From Sphingomonadaceae bacterium 3R27E2-A (GTDB lineage Bacteria; Pseudomonadota; Alphaproteobacteria; Sphingomonadales; Sphingomonadaceae), in NCBI GenBank assembly GCA_005503165.1, contig SCNT01000029.1, positions 1 through 59,852 on the forward strand: a stretch of 59,852 bases of DNA, given 5' to 3'. Of the stretch, positions 44,415-52,574 are shown piece after piece. A program made the position numbers and the translations under genes. Below the pieces are notes generated by a model, which was not told the origin of the DNA, searched no databases, and was given only the letters and a program-made list of their open reading frames with translations. Each line of letters begins with the position of its first letter. Position 1 is the stretch's first letter.

Positions 44415-44493
44415 CCGTTCGTGTCGAGCGAAGTCGAGACACGTGAAGGCGCGCACCAACTCGGCGTGTCTCGACTACGCTCGACACGAACGG
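44415..44493. repeat. CCGTTCGTGTCGAGCG palindrome, copy C
   Basis: Arms 44415-44443 and 44465-44493 match as inverted repeats over 29 bases with one mismatch, in the lptB-rpoN gap. Best-preserved copy in the window. Confidence 0.9.
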
Positions 44494-44536
44494 CAACTGA
44501 AGGACGCTCATTCGACACCGTTGCAGCCCCAGCCCC

Positions 44537-45352
44537 TCACAGGGAGAAACCCTCGCCCAGATACAGGCGGCGCACCTCGGGATCGGCGACGAGTTCGGCC
44601 GGCGAGCCCGCGAGCAGCACCTTGCCGTCGTAGATGATGCAGGCGCGGTCGACGAGGTCGAGCGTCTCGCGGACATTGTGGTCGGTGATCAGCACCCCGA
44701 TGCCGCGCGTCTTCAAATCGGCGACGAGATCGCGGATGTCGCTGATCGACAGCGGGTCGATGCCTGCGAAGGGCTCGTCGAGCAGCATGATCGACGGGTT
44801 GGCGGCGAGCGCGCGGGCGATCTCGGCGCGGCGGCGTTCGCCGCCCGACAGCGCCATCGCCGCCGACGCGCGCAGCCGCGTCAGCCCGAATTCGTCGAGC
44901 AGTTCCTCGAGCCGCCGCTCGCGCGATACCCGGTCGGGCTCGGCGAGTTCGAGCACGGCGCTGATATTCTGCTCGACGGTCATGCCGCGAAAGATCGAGG
45001 TTTCCTGCGGCAGGTAGCCGAGGCCGAGGATCGCGCGGCGGTACATGGGGAGCGCGGTGATGTCGGCGCCGTCGAGCATGATGCGCCCGGCATCGGGCTT
45101 CACCAGCCCCATGATCGAATAGAAACAGGTCGTCTTGCCCGCGCCATTGGGGCCCAGCAGCCCGACGACTTCGCCCTTGCCCACCGACAGCGACACGTCG
45201 GAGAGCACGACGCGCTTGTCGTAGCTTTTGGCGATCGAGATGACCGCGAGCCCGTTGCCCGCTGCGGCATCCTCCTGGACGTGCGCGACATGGTCGGCGA
45301 CGCCATGGTCGCCGCCGGCGGGAGCGTTCGCAAGAGAGGTGTCGTCGGTCAT
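44537..45352 (-). CDS. lptB: LPS export ABC transporter ATPase LptB
   Basis: A 271-residue ABC ATPase powering lipopolysaccharide extraction from the inner membrane with LptFG. Walker A is LLGPNGAGKTT, the signature is LSGGERRR, Walker B is IMLLDEPFAGID, and the H-loop follows in LITDHNV. About 35 N-terminal residues (TDDTSLANAPAGGDHGVADH and on) are extra compared with E. coli and probably disordered. The usual lptC and lptA neighbours are not present upstream; instead a repeat and manB lie there. It precedes rpoN, a common proteobacterial pairing. Confidence 0.95.
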   Translation of the reverse strand: MTDDTSLANAPAGGDHGVADHVAHVQEDAAAGNGLAVISIAKSYDKRVVLSDVSLSVGKGEVVGLLGPNGAGKTTCFYSIMGLVKPDAGRIMLDGADITALPMYRRAILGLGYLPQETSIFRGMTVEQNISAVLELAEPDRVSRERRLEELLDEFGLTRLRASAAMALSGGERRRAEIARALAANPSIMLLDEPFAGIDPLSISDIRDLVADLKTRGIGVLITDHNVRETLDLVDRACIIYDGKVLLAGSPAELVADPEVRRLYLGEGFSL

Positions 45353-45432
45353 GTCGCGGTCATCGCCTTCAAACTATGGCCCGGCACTAACCTAACGGCG
45401 CGGCCGAGGTCAATCTGGCAAGATTTTTGCAT

Positions 45433-45568
45433 CACAGTTCGCCCTCGCCTTCAGGGGAGGGCAGCAGGACTTGGCAGCTTGCTGCCCAGTCGCAGCGGGT
45501 GGGGGCCAGCGGCCCTGCACTATCTCGCAGGCCCCCACCCAGACCCCTCCCCTGAAGGGGAGGGGCCA
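45433..45568. repeat. Composite GC-rich repeat between lptB and phosphomannomutase genes
   Basis: It contains the dyad CCCTCGCCTTCAGGGGAGGG (45432-45451), GTGGGGGCC/GGCCCCCAC (about 45499 and 45530) around a GGCCCTGCAC centre, and CCCCTCCCCTGAAGGGGAGG (about 45545-45564). The last core is shared with the element at 14305-14467. Confidence 0.6.
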
Positions 45569-45572
45569 AGCG

Positions 45573-46955
45573 TCAATGCCCCACGCTTTCCCCACGCACC
45601 ACGCCGGACAGCGCGAGTTGCTCGTCGATCGCCGTCATCAGCCGGCCGAGCGCGGCCTCGTCCTTGGCCTCGGCGCGCGCGACGAGGACGTCCTGCGTGT
45701 TCGACGCGCGCAGCAGCCACCAGCCGTCCTCGGTCAGCACGCGCGCCCCGTCGGTGCGGTCGACCTTCGCGCCCGCCGCTGCGAGCCGCGCGAGAACCTC
45801 GTCCACAATGGCGAATTTGCGCACCTCGTCGACCTGAAAGCGCAGCTCGGGGGTGTTGACCATCGGCGCCATGCCGCCGCGCAGGTCGGTGACGCTCTGC
45901 CCGAGCCTGGTCGCCGCCTCGATCAGCCGGATTGCGGCGTAGGGCGCGTCGTCATAGCCATAATAGCGGTCGGCGAAGAAGATATGCCCGCTCATCTCGC
46001 CCGCCAGCGGGCTGCCGGTTTCTTTCATCTTCGCCTTGATCAGGCTGTGCCCGGTCTTCCACATCAAAGGCTTTCCGCCCAGCGCGGCGACGCGGTCGAA
46101 CAGCGCCTGGCTGGCCTTCACGTCGGCGATCACCGTCGCACCGGGCCGGTCCTGCAGCACCGCGGCGGCGTAGATCTGCAGCAGCTGGTCGCCCCAGATC
46201 ACCCGCCCTTCGCCGTCGATCGCGCCGATGCGGTCGCCGTCTCCATCGAAAGCGACGCCGAAATCGAGGTTCCTCTCGGCGACGAGCTTCCTGAGATCGG
46301 CCAGATTCTTCTCTTCGGTCGGATCGGGATGGTGGTTCGGGAAATGGCCGTCGATGTCGGTAAACAACAGAAAATGCTCGCCCGGCAGCTTCGCGGTGAG
46401 CTTTTCGATGACGGTGCCCGCAGCGCCGTTGCCGGCGTCCCAGCCGATGCGGAAGGCGCCGCCGGCGAAACCCTCGACCAGCCGGTCGACATAGGCGTCG
46501 ACGATGTCGATGCTCTCAGCCGATCCCTGGCCGTTCTCCCAGTCGCCCGCCGCCGCCATCGCGCCGATCGCCTGGATGTCGGCACCGAAGAAAGGACGCC
46601 CCTGAAACACCATTTTGAAACCGTTATAGTCGGGGGGGTTGTGGCTGCCGGTTATCTGTATGCCGCCGTCCACTGGCTGCGTTGACGCGGCATAATAGAG
46701 CATCGGCGTCGGCCCGAGCCCGATGTTGAGCGCATCGACCCCCGCCTCGTTGATCCCGCGGACCAGCGCCTCGGCAAGCATCGGCGACGACAGCCGTCCG
46801 TCGTACCCGACCGCGACCGACCGGCCGCCCGCACGCGCGATCATCGTCGCGAAGCTGCGCCCGATGGCATAGGCGTCGGCGTCGGACAGCGTGTCGCCGA
46901 CGACGCCGCGGATGTCATATTCGCGCAGCATCGTCGGGTGGAAATCATGGGTCAT
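45573..46955 (-). CDS. Phosphomannomutase/phosphoglucomutase
   Basis: A 460-residue alpha-D-phosphohexomutase (AlgC/ManB type). The phosphoserine loop is [16 protein letters not shown] near residue 105, the metal loop is [11 protein letters not shown] near 240, the sugar-binding loop is [12 protein letters not shown] near 320, and the phosphate-binding loop is [12 protein letters not shown] near 425. It converts 6-phospho- and 1-phospho-hexoses for polysaccharide synthesis, including GDP-mannose and UDP-glucose precursors. It stands alone between mipZ and lptB on the minus strand. Confidence 0.94.
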   Translation of the reverse strand: MTHDFHPTMLREYDIRGVVGDTLSDADAYAIGRSFATMIARAGGRSVAVGYDGRLSSPMLAEALVRGINEAGVDALNIGLGPTPMLYYAASTQPVDGGIQITGSHNPPDYNGFKMVFQGRPFFGADIQAIGAMAAAGDWENGQGSAESIDIVDAYVDRLVEGFAGGAFRIGWDAGNGAAGTVIEKLTAKLPGEHFLLFTDIDGHFPNHHPDPTEEKNLADLRKLVAERNLDFGVAFDGDGDRIGAIDGEGRVIWGDQLLQIYAAAVLQDRPGATVIADVKASQALFDRVAALGGKPLMWKTGHSLIKAKMKETGSPLAGEMSGHIFFADRYYGYDDAPYAAIRLIEAATRLGQSVTDLRGGMAPMVNTPELRFQVDEVRKFAIVDEVLARLAAAGAKVDRTDGARVLTEDGWWLLRASNTQDVLVARAEAKDEAALGRLMTAIDEQLALSGVVRGESVGH

Positions 46956-46983
46956 CGTCGGTCCTCTTGGGGAGAGAAGGGAA

Positions 46984-47805
46984 TCATGCGGCGGCGAAGA
47001 GATCGCCGTCGGGATGCAGCCGCTGGCGCACGGGAAGGTTCAGTCCCGCCATCGCCTCGCGCAGTTCCTGGCGCGCGACGACATGGCCGATGCCCATGCC
47101 GCCGAGATGCGCCTTGTCGAGCAGGGTGAGCCCCGCGGGGAAGAGCTCGCGATAGATGACGCGCTCGCCGAGCCCGGGAATGACACGGAAGCCGACGCGG
47201 CGCGACAGCTGGGACAGCGCCTCGCCGACGCGGCGCATATTGTGCGCGTCGACATGCTGGAGGCGGTTGCGCAGGATGATCCAGTCGATGGTGCGCCCGT
47301 CGGTCTTCGCGCGCGTCTTGCGCGCGTCCCAGATCAGCTCGGAGTAGAAGCTGGGGCGCGTGACCTGGAACGTCTCGGGATCGACCTGCCCGATCAGGTC
47401 GAAATCGATGAAGCTGTCGTTGATCGGGGTGATCAAAGTGTCGGCGCCGGTCGCAAGGTGGCGCGCGAAGACATCGTCGCGGCCCGGCGTGTCGGCGACG
47501 AAATAATCGGCGCCCGCGGACAGCCGCGCGACCTGTTCGTCGAGCTCCTCGATCGTCGATCCGGTGAACACCTCGAAATCGGGGGTCGGCAGGTCGATGC
47601 CGCGGCGCTTTTCGGTCTGGGCGCGGTTCTCCAGATAGCGGTGAAAGGTGCGCTGGCGCGGGTCGAGGTCGAGCCCCGCGACCTTCCACCCCTGGCTCGC
47701 GAGCGCGACCGCGAAATGCACCGCGCAGGTCGATTTGCCGGTCCCGCCCTTTTCATTGGCAAAGATGATGCGGTGCGGCGCGGGGGTCGAAACTTGGGAC
47801 GACAT
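46984..47805 (-). CDS. mipZ: Division-plane positioning ATPase MipZ
   Basis: A 273-residue ParA/MinD-type ATPase found in alphaproteobacteria. The deviant Walker A is [20 protein letters not shown], and switch regions follow at [18 protein letters not shown] and [20 protein letters not shown]-like residues and the [16 protein letters not shown] helix are family marks. It forms a gradient from ParB at the poles and blocks FtsZ assembly there, so that division occurs at midcell. It is divergent from panC. Confidence 0.94.
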   Translation of the reverse strand: MSSQVSTPAPHRIIFANEKGGTGKSTCAVHFAVALASQGWKVAGLDLDPRQRTFHRYLENRAQTEKRRGIDLPTPDFEVFTGSTIEELDEQVARLSAGADYFVADTPGRDDVFARHLATGADTLITPINDSFIDFDLIGQVDPETFQVTRPSFYSELIWDARKTRAKTDGRTIDWIILRNRLQHVDAHNMRRVGEALSQLSRRVGFRVIPGLGERVIYRELFPAGLTLLDKAHLGGMGIGHVVARQELREAMAGLNLPVRQRLHPDGDLFAAA

Positions 47806-47888
47806 GGGGCGTTGCGATTTTCCTGTCGGCGGCGCATGGGGGCCGCGTGGGTGGCGTTTCAGCCGCCATTATCGGAGGCGGGGCAGCC

Positions 47889-48728
47889 GTGCAAATCATC
47901 CGTGACATCGCGATGCTCCGCCGTGCCGTTTCGGCACTGCAGCAGGGCGGCAAGAGCGTCGCCCTGGTCCCCACCATGGGCGCACTGCACGCGGGCCATA
48001 TGTCGCTGGTGCAGATGGGGAAGCGCGTCGCCGATCATGTCATCGTGTCGATCTTCGTCAACCCGACGCAGTTCGGCCCCAACGAGGATTTCGCATCCTA
48101 TCCGCGCGACGAGGCGCGCGACGCGGCGCTGCTCGCGCAGGAGGGCGTCGCCTTGCTGTGGGCGCCCGACGTCGGCACCATGTACCCGGCGGGCCACAGC
48201 ACGCATATCGAGGTCGCCGAGCTTGGCAGCGATTATTGCGGCGCCGCGCGGCCCGGCCATTTCGACGGCGTCGCGACCGTCGTCGCCAAATTGTTCAATC
48301 AGGTGCGGCCCGACGTCGCGATTTTCGGCGAGAAGGACTGGCAGCAGCTCGCGATCATCCGCCGCATGGCGCGCGACCTCGACTTCGCGCTCGACATCCT
48401 GGGCGCGCCGATCGCGCGCGATGGCGACGGGCTCGCGCTGTCGTCGCGCAACGCCTATCTCAGCGAAGCGCAGCGCGCGGCGGCGACCGCCTTTCCCGAT
48501 GCGCTGAAGGCCGCGGCCGCGGCGATCGCTGGCGGCGCCGACGTCGCCGAAAGCCTGTCCATCGCCGAAAGGGCGATCGTCGCGGGCGGCTTCGACAGCG
48601 TCGATTATGTCGCGCTCGCCGATGCCGACAGCCTCGCAAGGCTCGGCGCTTTTCGCGCCCCTGCGCGGCTGTTGGCGGCGGCGCGAATCGGCAAGACGCG
48701 GCTGATCGACAATTATCCCGTCGGCTGA
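47889..48728 (+). CDS. panC: Pantothenate synthetase
   Basis: A 279-residue ligase joining pantoate and beta-alanine with ATP. ALVPTMGALHAGHMSLV carries the HIGH-like motif, PGHFDGVATVVAKLFNQVRP and FGEKDWQQLAIIRRM are conserved, and DGLALSSRNAYLS is the KMSKS-like end. I take GTG 47889, with GGAGG ten bases upstream; an in-frame start 14 codons earlier reads a Gly-rich stretch with no homology. Length is usual. Confidence 0.95.
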   Translation: MQIIRDIAMLRRAVSALQQGGKSVALVPTMGALHAGHMSLVQMGKRVADHVIVSIFVNPTQFGPNEDFASYPRDEARDAALLAQEGVALLWAPDVGTMYPAGHSTHIEVAELGSDYCGAARPGHFDGVATVVAKLFNQVRPDVAIFGEKDWQQLAIIRRMARDLDFALDILGAPIARDGDGLALSSRNAYLSEAQRAAATAFPDALKAAAAAIAGGADVAESLSIAERAIVAGGFDSVDYVALADADSLARLGAFRAPARLLAAARIGKTRLIDNYPVG

Positions 48729-48793
48729 TTAACGCCCGAACCCACGCATTGGCGCGGGTTTCATCACTTGTCCCCAAAAAAGTCGCATCGTCG

Positions 48794-48809
48794 TTAACGC
48801 TTTGTTGAC
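48794..48809 (+). promoter_or_regulatory. CtrA-like motif upstream of the Sel1-like gene
   Basis: TTAA-N7-TTGAC at 48794-48809 has one mismatch to the alphaproteobacterial CtrA site TTAA-N7-TTAA(C). It lies 61-76 bases before ATG 48870. Such matches occur by chance, so confidence is low. Confidence 0.3.
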
Positions 48810-48869
48810 CATGATCCGCAAGGTTCGCCCTCGAAGCTTCTCGGTGGGGAGAGGCGACAGGGGGTTATC

Positions 48870-49184
48870 ATGGCCAACAGTCTGAAGTCTGCGCAATATC
48901 TGATCGAAAGCCGGCTGCTCGACGCCGCGCGCGGCGACGCCAGCGCCTATTTCGATCTGGGCATCGCTTTTTCGACCGGAAGCGGCGGGGTCGATGTCGA
49001 CCTGATCCAGGCGCATAAATGGTTCAATCTCGCGGCGCTCGGGGGCAACAAAGAAGGCCAGCAATGCCGCGCCGACCTGTCCGACGAAATGACGCGCGAG
49101 GAAATCGCCGAAGCGCAGCGTCAGGCACGCGCCTGGCTCGACGAGACCGCGCGCCGCCCGGCCGCGCGGCGGTTTGCCGCCTGA
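48870..49184 (+). CDS. Sel1-like repeat protein, small
   Basis: A 104-residue protein with one clear Sel1/TPR-like helical pair: AARGDASAYFDLGIAFSTGS and DLIQAHKWFNLAALGGNKEG, followed by a charged helix with EEIAEAQRQARAWL. Sel1 units are scaffolds for protein contacts; with one repeat it may be a small adaptor. It has no signal peptide. A GGGGG-type ribosome site lies near ATG 48870. Partner unknown. Confidence 0.8.
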   Translation: MANSLKSAQYLIESRLLDAARGDASAYFDLGIAFSTGSGGVDVDLIQAHKWFNLAALGGNKEGQQCRADLSDEMTREEIAEAQRQARAWLDETARRPAARRFAA

Positions 49185-49199
49185 CGCAGTCTAGCTTCC

Positions 49200-49278
49200 C
49201 CGTTCGTGTCGAGCGTAGTCGAGACACGTGTGGGACGCCCGGTGTTCAGCGTGTCTAGACTACGCTCGACACAAACGG
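49200..49278. repeat. CCGTTCGTGTCGAGCG palindrome, copy D
   Basis: Arms 49200-49228 and 49250-49278 are inverted copies with two mismatches, between the Sel1-like and GNAT genes, which converge. Could serve as a shared transcription barrier. Confidence 0.88.
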
Positions 49279-49293
49279 GATTTTGAGGGCGGA

Positions 49294-50445
49294 TCAGGCC
49301 TTCCGCCGAAAGGGCATATGCCCTTCGAGCCACTCCATTTCCGATTCCTCGGCGCGGCGTTCCTGCTCGAGATAGTCGGCGACCGCGCGCCGGAAGCCCG
49401 GGTCGGCGATGAAATGCGCCGACCAGGTCGCGACCGGACCATAGCCGCGCGCGAGCTTATGCCCGCCCTGCGCGCCCGCCTCGACCCGTTTCAGGCCGCG
49501 CGCGATCGCGATGTCGATCGCGCGGTAATAGCAGAGCTCGAAATGCAGATAGGGGATGTCGACGAGGCAGCCCCAATAGCGCCCGTAGAGCGTGTCGGCG
49601 CCGACGAAATGCATCGCGCCCGCGACCGCTCGCGCGTCGCCGTCGAAGGCGAGGACGAGGATGACATCCTCGGCCATCGTCGACCCTATCAGGTCGAACG
49701 CCTCGCGCGTGAGGTACGGCTGGCCCCATTTGCGCGCACCGGTGTCCTGGTAGAAAAGCCACATCGCGTCCCAATGCTCGGGCTTGATCGCGGCGCCGCT
49801 CAGTTCCTCGATGCGCAGCCCTTCGACCGCGCGCGCGCGTTCCTTGCGCAGCTGCTTGCGCTTCATCGAGGTCAGGGTGGCCAGGAAATCGTCGAAGCTT
49901 TCGTAGCCCGCATTTGCAAAATGAAACTGGATGTCGCGGCGCACCAGCCAGCCCGCTTCCTCGAACAGCGCCATCTGTCCGGGCGCGACGAAGGTCGCGT
50001 GTGCCGACGACAGACCGTTCTGCCGCACCACCGCCTCGGCGGCGCGGAGCAGCAGGATCGCGTCGTCGGGCCTGTTCGCCAGCAGCCGCGGCCCCGGCAC
50101 GGGAGTAAAAGGAGCGGCGATCTGCAGCTTCGGATAATAGTCGCCGCCGGCGCGCGCCCAGGCGTCGGCCCAGGCGTGGTCGAAGACATATTCGCCCTGG
50201 CTGTGCGATTTGAGATAGGCGGGCGCCGCGGCGGCGAGCACTCCCGCTTCGTCCTCGACCAGCAGCGGCGCGGCCTGCCAGCCGGTCCCCGGCCCGACGC
50301 TGCCCGACCGTTCGAGCAGCGCCAGGAAGCGGTGCGACACGAAGGGATTGCCCCCGTCGTGCAGCGCATCCCACGCCGCTGCGTCGATCGCCTCGACGCC
50401 GGTGCCGAGCGAGATGGTGCGCGCGCGCGGGTCGGCCTCGGCCAT
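49294..50445 (-). CDS. GNAT/FemAB-like acyltransferase (COG3146 family)
   Basis: A 383-residue protein of the DUF482/COG3146 group, which has a double GNAT fold related to peptidoglycan-bridge (FemAB) enzymes. NPFVSHRFLALLERSGS, HAWADAWARAGGDYYPKL, then SMKRKQLRKERARA and ARKWGQPYLTREAFDLI are recognisable stretches. A second domain ends with YYRAIDIAIARGLKRVEAGA. The reaction is unknown; acyl or aminoacyl transfer is inferred from fold. It is last in the DUF3572-HAD-RidA-GNAT operon, seven bases past RidA. Confidence 0.82.
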   Translation of the reverse strand: MAEADPRARTISLGTGVEAIDAAAWDALHDGGNPFVSHRFLALLERSGSVGPGTGWQAAPLLVEDEAGVLAAAAPAYLKSHSQGEYVFDHAWADAWARAGGDYYPKLQIAAPFTPVPGPRLLANRPDDAILLLRAAEAVVRQNGLSSAHATFVAPGQMALFEEAGWLVRRDIQFHFANAGYESFDDFLATLTSMKRKQLRKERARAVEGLRIEELSGAAIKPEHWDAMWLFYQDTGARKWGQPYLTREAFDLIGSTMAEDVILVLAFDGDARAVAGAMHFVGADTLYGRYWGCLVDIPYLHFELCYYRAIDIAIARGLKRVEAGAQGGHKLARGYGPVATWSAHFIADPGFRRAVADYLEQERRAEESEMEWLEGHMPFRRKA

Positions 50446-50452
50446 CGCAGCC

Positions 50453-50917
50453 TTAAGCGGGTTTGACCGCGACGATCGCGTCGGCCTCGACCGCGGCGCC
50501 GAGCGGCAGCACCGCGACGCCGACCGCGGCGCGCGCGTGGCGCCCCGCCTCGCCGAACAGCGATTCGAACAATTCGGACGCGCCGTTCGCGACTTTCGCC
50601 TGATCGGTGAAATCGGGCGTCGAGTTCACGAAGACGCCGAGCTTCACGACCTTTTCGACCCGCGACCAGTCGCCGTCCAGCGCATTGCCGATCTGCGCGA
50701 GCAGCATCAGCGCGCAGCGCCGCGCGGCGTCGTAGCCGCCCGCGATATCGACGTCCGCGCCGAGGCGGCCGGTGACGACCTTTCCGTCGTCGAACGGCAG
50801 CTGGCCGCTGACATAGAGCATGCCGCCCTGTTCGACGACGGGCACATAAGCGGCGACCGGCGCGGCGGCCTTGGGCAGTTCGAGGTCGAGCTCGGCGAGT
50901 TTGGCGGCGATATCCAT
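50453..50917 (-). CDS. RidA-family protein
   Basis: A 154-residue member of the RidA/YjgF family of enamine/imine deaminases, longer than the 130-residue norm by an N-terminal segment. GMLYVSGQLPFDDGKVV and VEKVVKLGVFVNSTPDF are the family strands, and GRHARAAVGVAVLPLGAAVE holds the conserved Arg (in HARAAVGV) that binds carboxylates. It removes reactive 2-aminoacrylate-type intermediates or acts in related ways. It lies between HAD (12-base gap) and GNAT genes. Confidence 0.9.
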   Translation of the reverse strand: MDIAAKLAELDLELPKAAAPVAAYVPVVEQGGMLYVSGQLPFDDGKVVTGRLGADVDIAGGYDAARRCALMLLAQIGNALDGDWSRVEKVVKLGVFVNSTPDFTDQAKVANGASELFESLFGEAGRHARAAVGVAVLPLGAAVEADAIVAVKPA

Positions 50918-50929
50918 GGTCTGTCCTTC

Positions 50930-51571
50930 TTAAGCCGGAACGGGGCCGGGAGCGGGGGTGTTTTCGGCGAGGCGCGCCAATATCCAGTCCTGCGCCTCGG
51001 TCCAGCTATCGATGCGCGCATGCGCGTGCTTCGCGGGCGCGATCTTGTCGGCGATCGCGGGTTCGCCGACGAGGTGCAGCCGCCAGACCTCGGGCGCTTC
51101 CTGCGCCACGGAGCTGTGATGCCCCCCGAGATCGTCGATGAACACCGCGACCGAAGGCCGGTATTGCTCGATCAGCCGGCGCACCGGTTCGCCCTTGCCG
51201 CCGCGACTGCCGATCACCGGCGCGTGGAAATCGTGGAGCGCGAGCTGGTCGATCCGCCGCTGCTGATGCTCGGGGCCGACATTGGTGAGCACGACGATAT
51301 CGGCGTGCCTGGCAATCTCGGCCATTGCTGCGAGCGCGCCGGGGATCGGATATTGCCGCGCCATCTGGCCGGTGAAGAAACCGTCGAGCAAGGGCCAGAC
51401 CTCGGCCGCCTCGAGCGGCGTGCCGCATTCCTTGCGTTTCAAGGCCCCAGCGAAGCTCGCGTCCTCGATGCGGAACAGCACGCCATGTTCCTCGTCGACC
51501 CACTGCGCGAAGGGGACGACCATGTGCATCAGCACCTCGTCGCAATCGGTAATTACGAGCGGTCGGTTCAT
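50930..51571 (-). CDS. HAD-family hydrolase
   Basis: A 213-residue HAD phosphatase-like protein. Motif I is LVITDCDEVLMHMVVPF (DCDE, the DxD pattern), motif II is DIVVLTNVG, and motif III/IV lies in GSRGGKGEPVRR with VFIDDLGGHHSSV. The cap is about 70 residues long. Substrate unknown. ATG 51571 overlaps the DUF3572 stop by four bases. It lies upstream of RidA in the same operon. Confidence 0.87.
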   Translation of the reverse strand: MNRPLVITDCDEVLMHMVVPFAQWVDEEHGVLFRIEDASFAGALKRKECGTPLEAAEVWPLLDGFFTGQMARQYPIPGALAAMAEIARHADIVVLTNVGPEHQQRRIDQLALHDFHAPVIGSRGGKGEPVRRLIEQYRPSVAVFIDDLGGHHSSVAQEAPEVWRLHLVGEPAIADKIAPAKHAHARIDSWTEAQDWILARLAENTPAPGPVPA

Positions 51572-51852
51572 GCCCAAGCTCCTCCAACATTTCTTTCGTC
51601 GCCGGACAGGCGTTGGGCCGCGGCGGCGATATCCTCGGGCTTTACGTCGAGTCCGACCGCGCAGGCGATGAGGTCGGACTCGTGCGCCGTCAGAAAGGAC
51701 AGGATCGCTGCGAGCGTCGAGCGCTCGCCGAGCGATTCGCGCAAGGTCCCGGGCGCCAGCCCGGTCAGCGCGAGCAGCCGTTCGGCGCGCGGTTCGTCGG
51801 TCAGGATCCAGCCCAGCGCGTTCAGCGCCAGCGCTTCGTCGGCATCGTGCAA
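51568..51852 (-). CDS. DUF3572 protein
   Basis: A 94-residue helical protein with the DUF3572 pattern ALNALGWILTDEPRAERLL and LTGLAPGTLRESLGERSTL. The family is restricted to alphaproteobacteria and uncharacterised. It is first in the four-gene operon and divergent from divK over an 88-base space, so co-regulation with cell-cycle genes is possible (inference). Confidence 0.85.
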   Translation of the reverse strand: MHDADEALALNALGWILTDEPRAERLLALTGLAPGTLRESLGERSTLAAILSFLTAHESDLIACAVGLDVKPEDIAAAAQRLSGDERNVGGAWA

Positions 51853-51940
51853 GCGGTTTTCCCTTTCGCGGGAGGCAATTGTATCGCCGCGCCGATTCGC
51901 CTAAACCGGCCGCGAACGCAAGGTGGGGACTGCAGATATC

Positions 51941-52303
51941 ATGGGCAAGACCATATTGGTCGTGGAAGATAATGAGCTCAACCTGCGCCTCTTCTGCGAC
52001 CTGCTCAACGCCCATGGCTATAGCGCGCATCCCGTGCGCGACGGGCGCGACGCGCTGGCCAAGGCGCGCGAGCTGGCCCCCGACCTGATCATCATGGACA
52101 TCCAGCTGCCGCACGTCAGCGGGCTCGAGCTGATCGGCCAGATGAAGGCCGACCTGATGCTGCGCGAGGTGCCGATCATGGCGGTCACCGCTTATGCCGG
52201 CAAGGGCGACGAGGACCAGATCCGCGCCGCGGGGGCCGAGGCCTATGTTTCGAAACCGATCTCGGTGATCAAGTTCATCGAAAGCGTCGGGGCTTTCGCC
52301 TGA
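51941..52303 (+). CDS. divK: DivK-like single-domain response regulator
   Basis: A 120-residue receiver domain with no output domain. Acidic pocket VVEDNELNLR, phosphoacceptor Asp in LIIMDIQLPHVSGL (about residue 53), Thr in IMAVTAYAGKGDED and Lys in EAYVSKPISV are all present. The context and sequence fit DivK, which relays between DivJ/PleC kinases and the CtrA pathway. ATG 51941 is preferred over an earlier in-frame start. DivK genes often neighbour PleD; here a GGDEF protein follows after a 271-base gap. Confidence 0.88.
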   Translation: MGKTILVVEDNELNLRLFCDLLNAHGYSAHPVRDGRDALAKARELAPDLIIMDIQLPHVSGLELIGQMKADLMLREVPIMAVTAYAGKGDEDQIRAAGAEAYVSKPISVIKFIESVGAFA

Positions 52304-52325
52304 GGCGTGCCGCTCGCCATCTGGA

Positions 52326-52343
52326 CCCCGGCTTTCGCCGGGG
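52326..52343. terminator. GC-rich hairpin after divK, weak terminator candidate
   Basis: CCCCGGC-TTTC-GCCGGGG is a perfect 7-bp stem 22 bases past the divK stop. There is no T-tract, so it may be a repeat unit or Rho-assisted terminator. The rest of 52304-52574 is GC-rich with no gene. Confidence 0.4.
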
Positions 52344-52574
52344 AACGGAATAGGACGAACGGCCGCTCCCCCGCCCCAGAACCGCCGTTCGGGCCAATCT
52401 GCAATCGGCCGCGGTGGCTGGCGTGCTGCGCCCGCGCCCGGCTCCGCGGCGCGTCATCATGGACGGCCGCTGCGGCGGTCGATTGCCCGGAGCAGTGGCC
52501 GCCCGCGTCCGGCCGTTTTTGGGCCCTCGCCTGCAATTAACCGCTTCTTCGGCCTTTCATCCTAGCGTGGCGCG

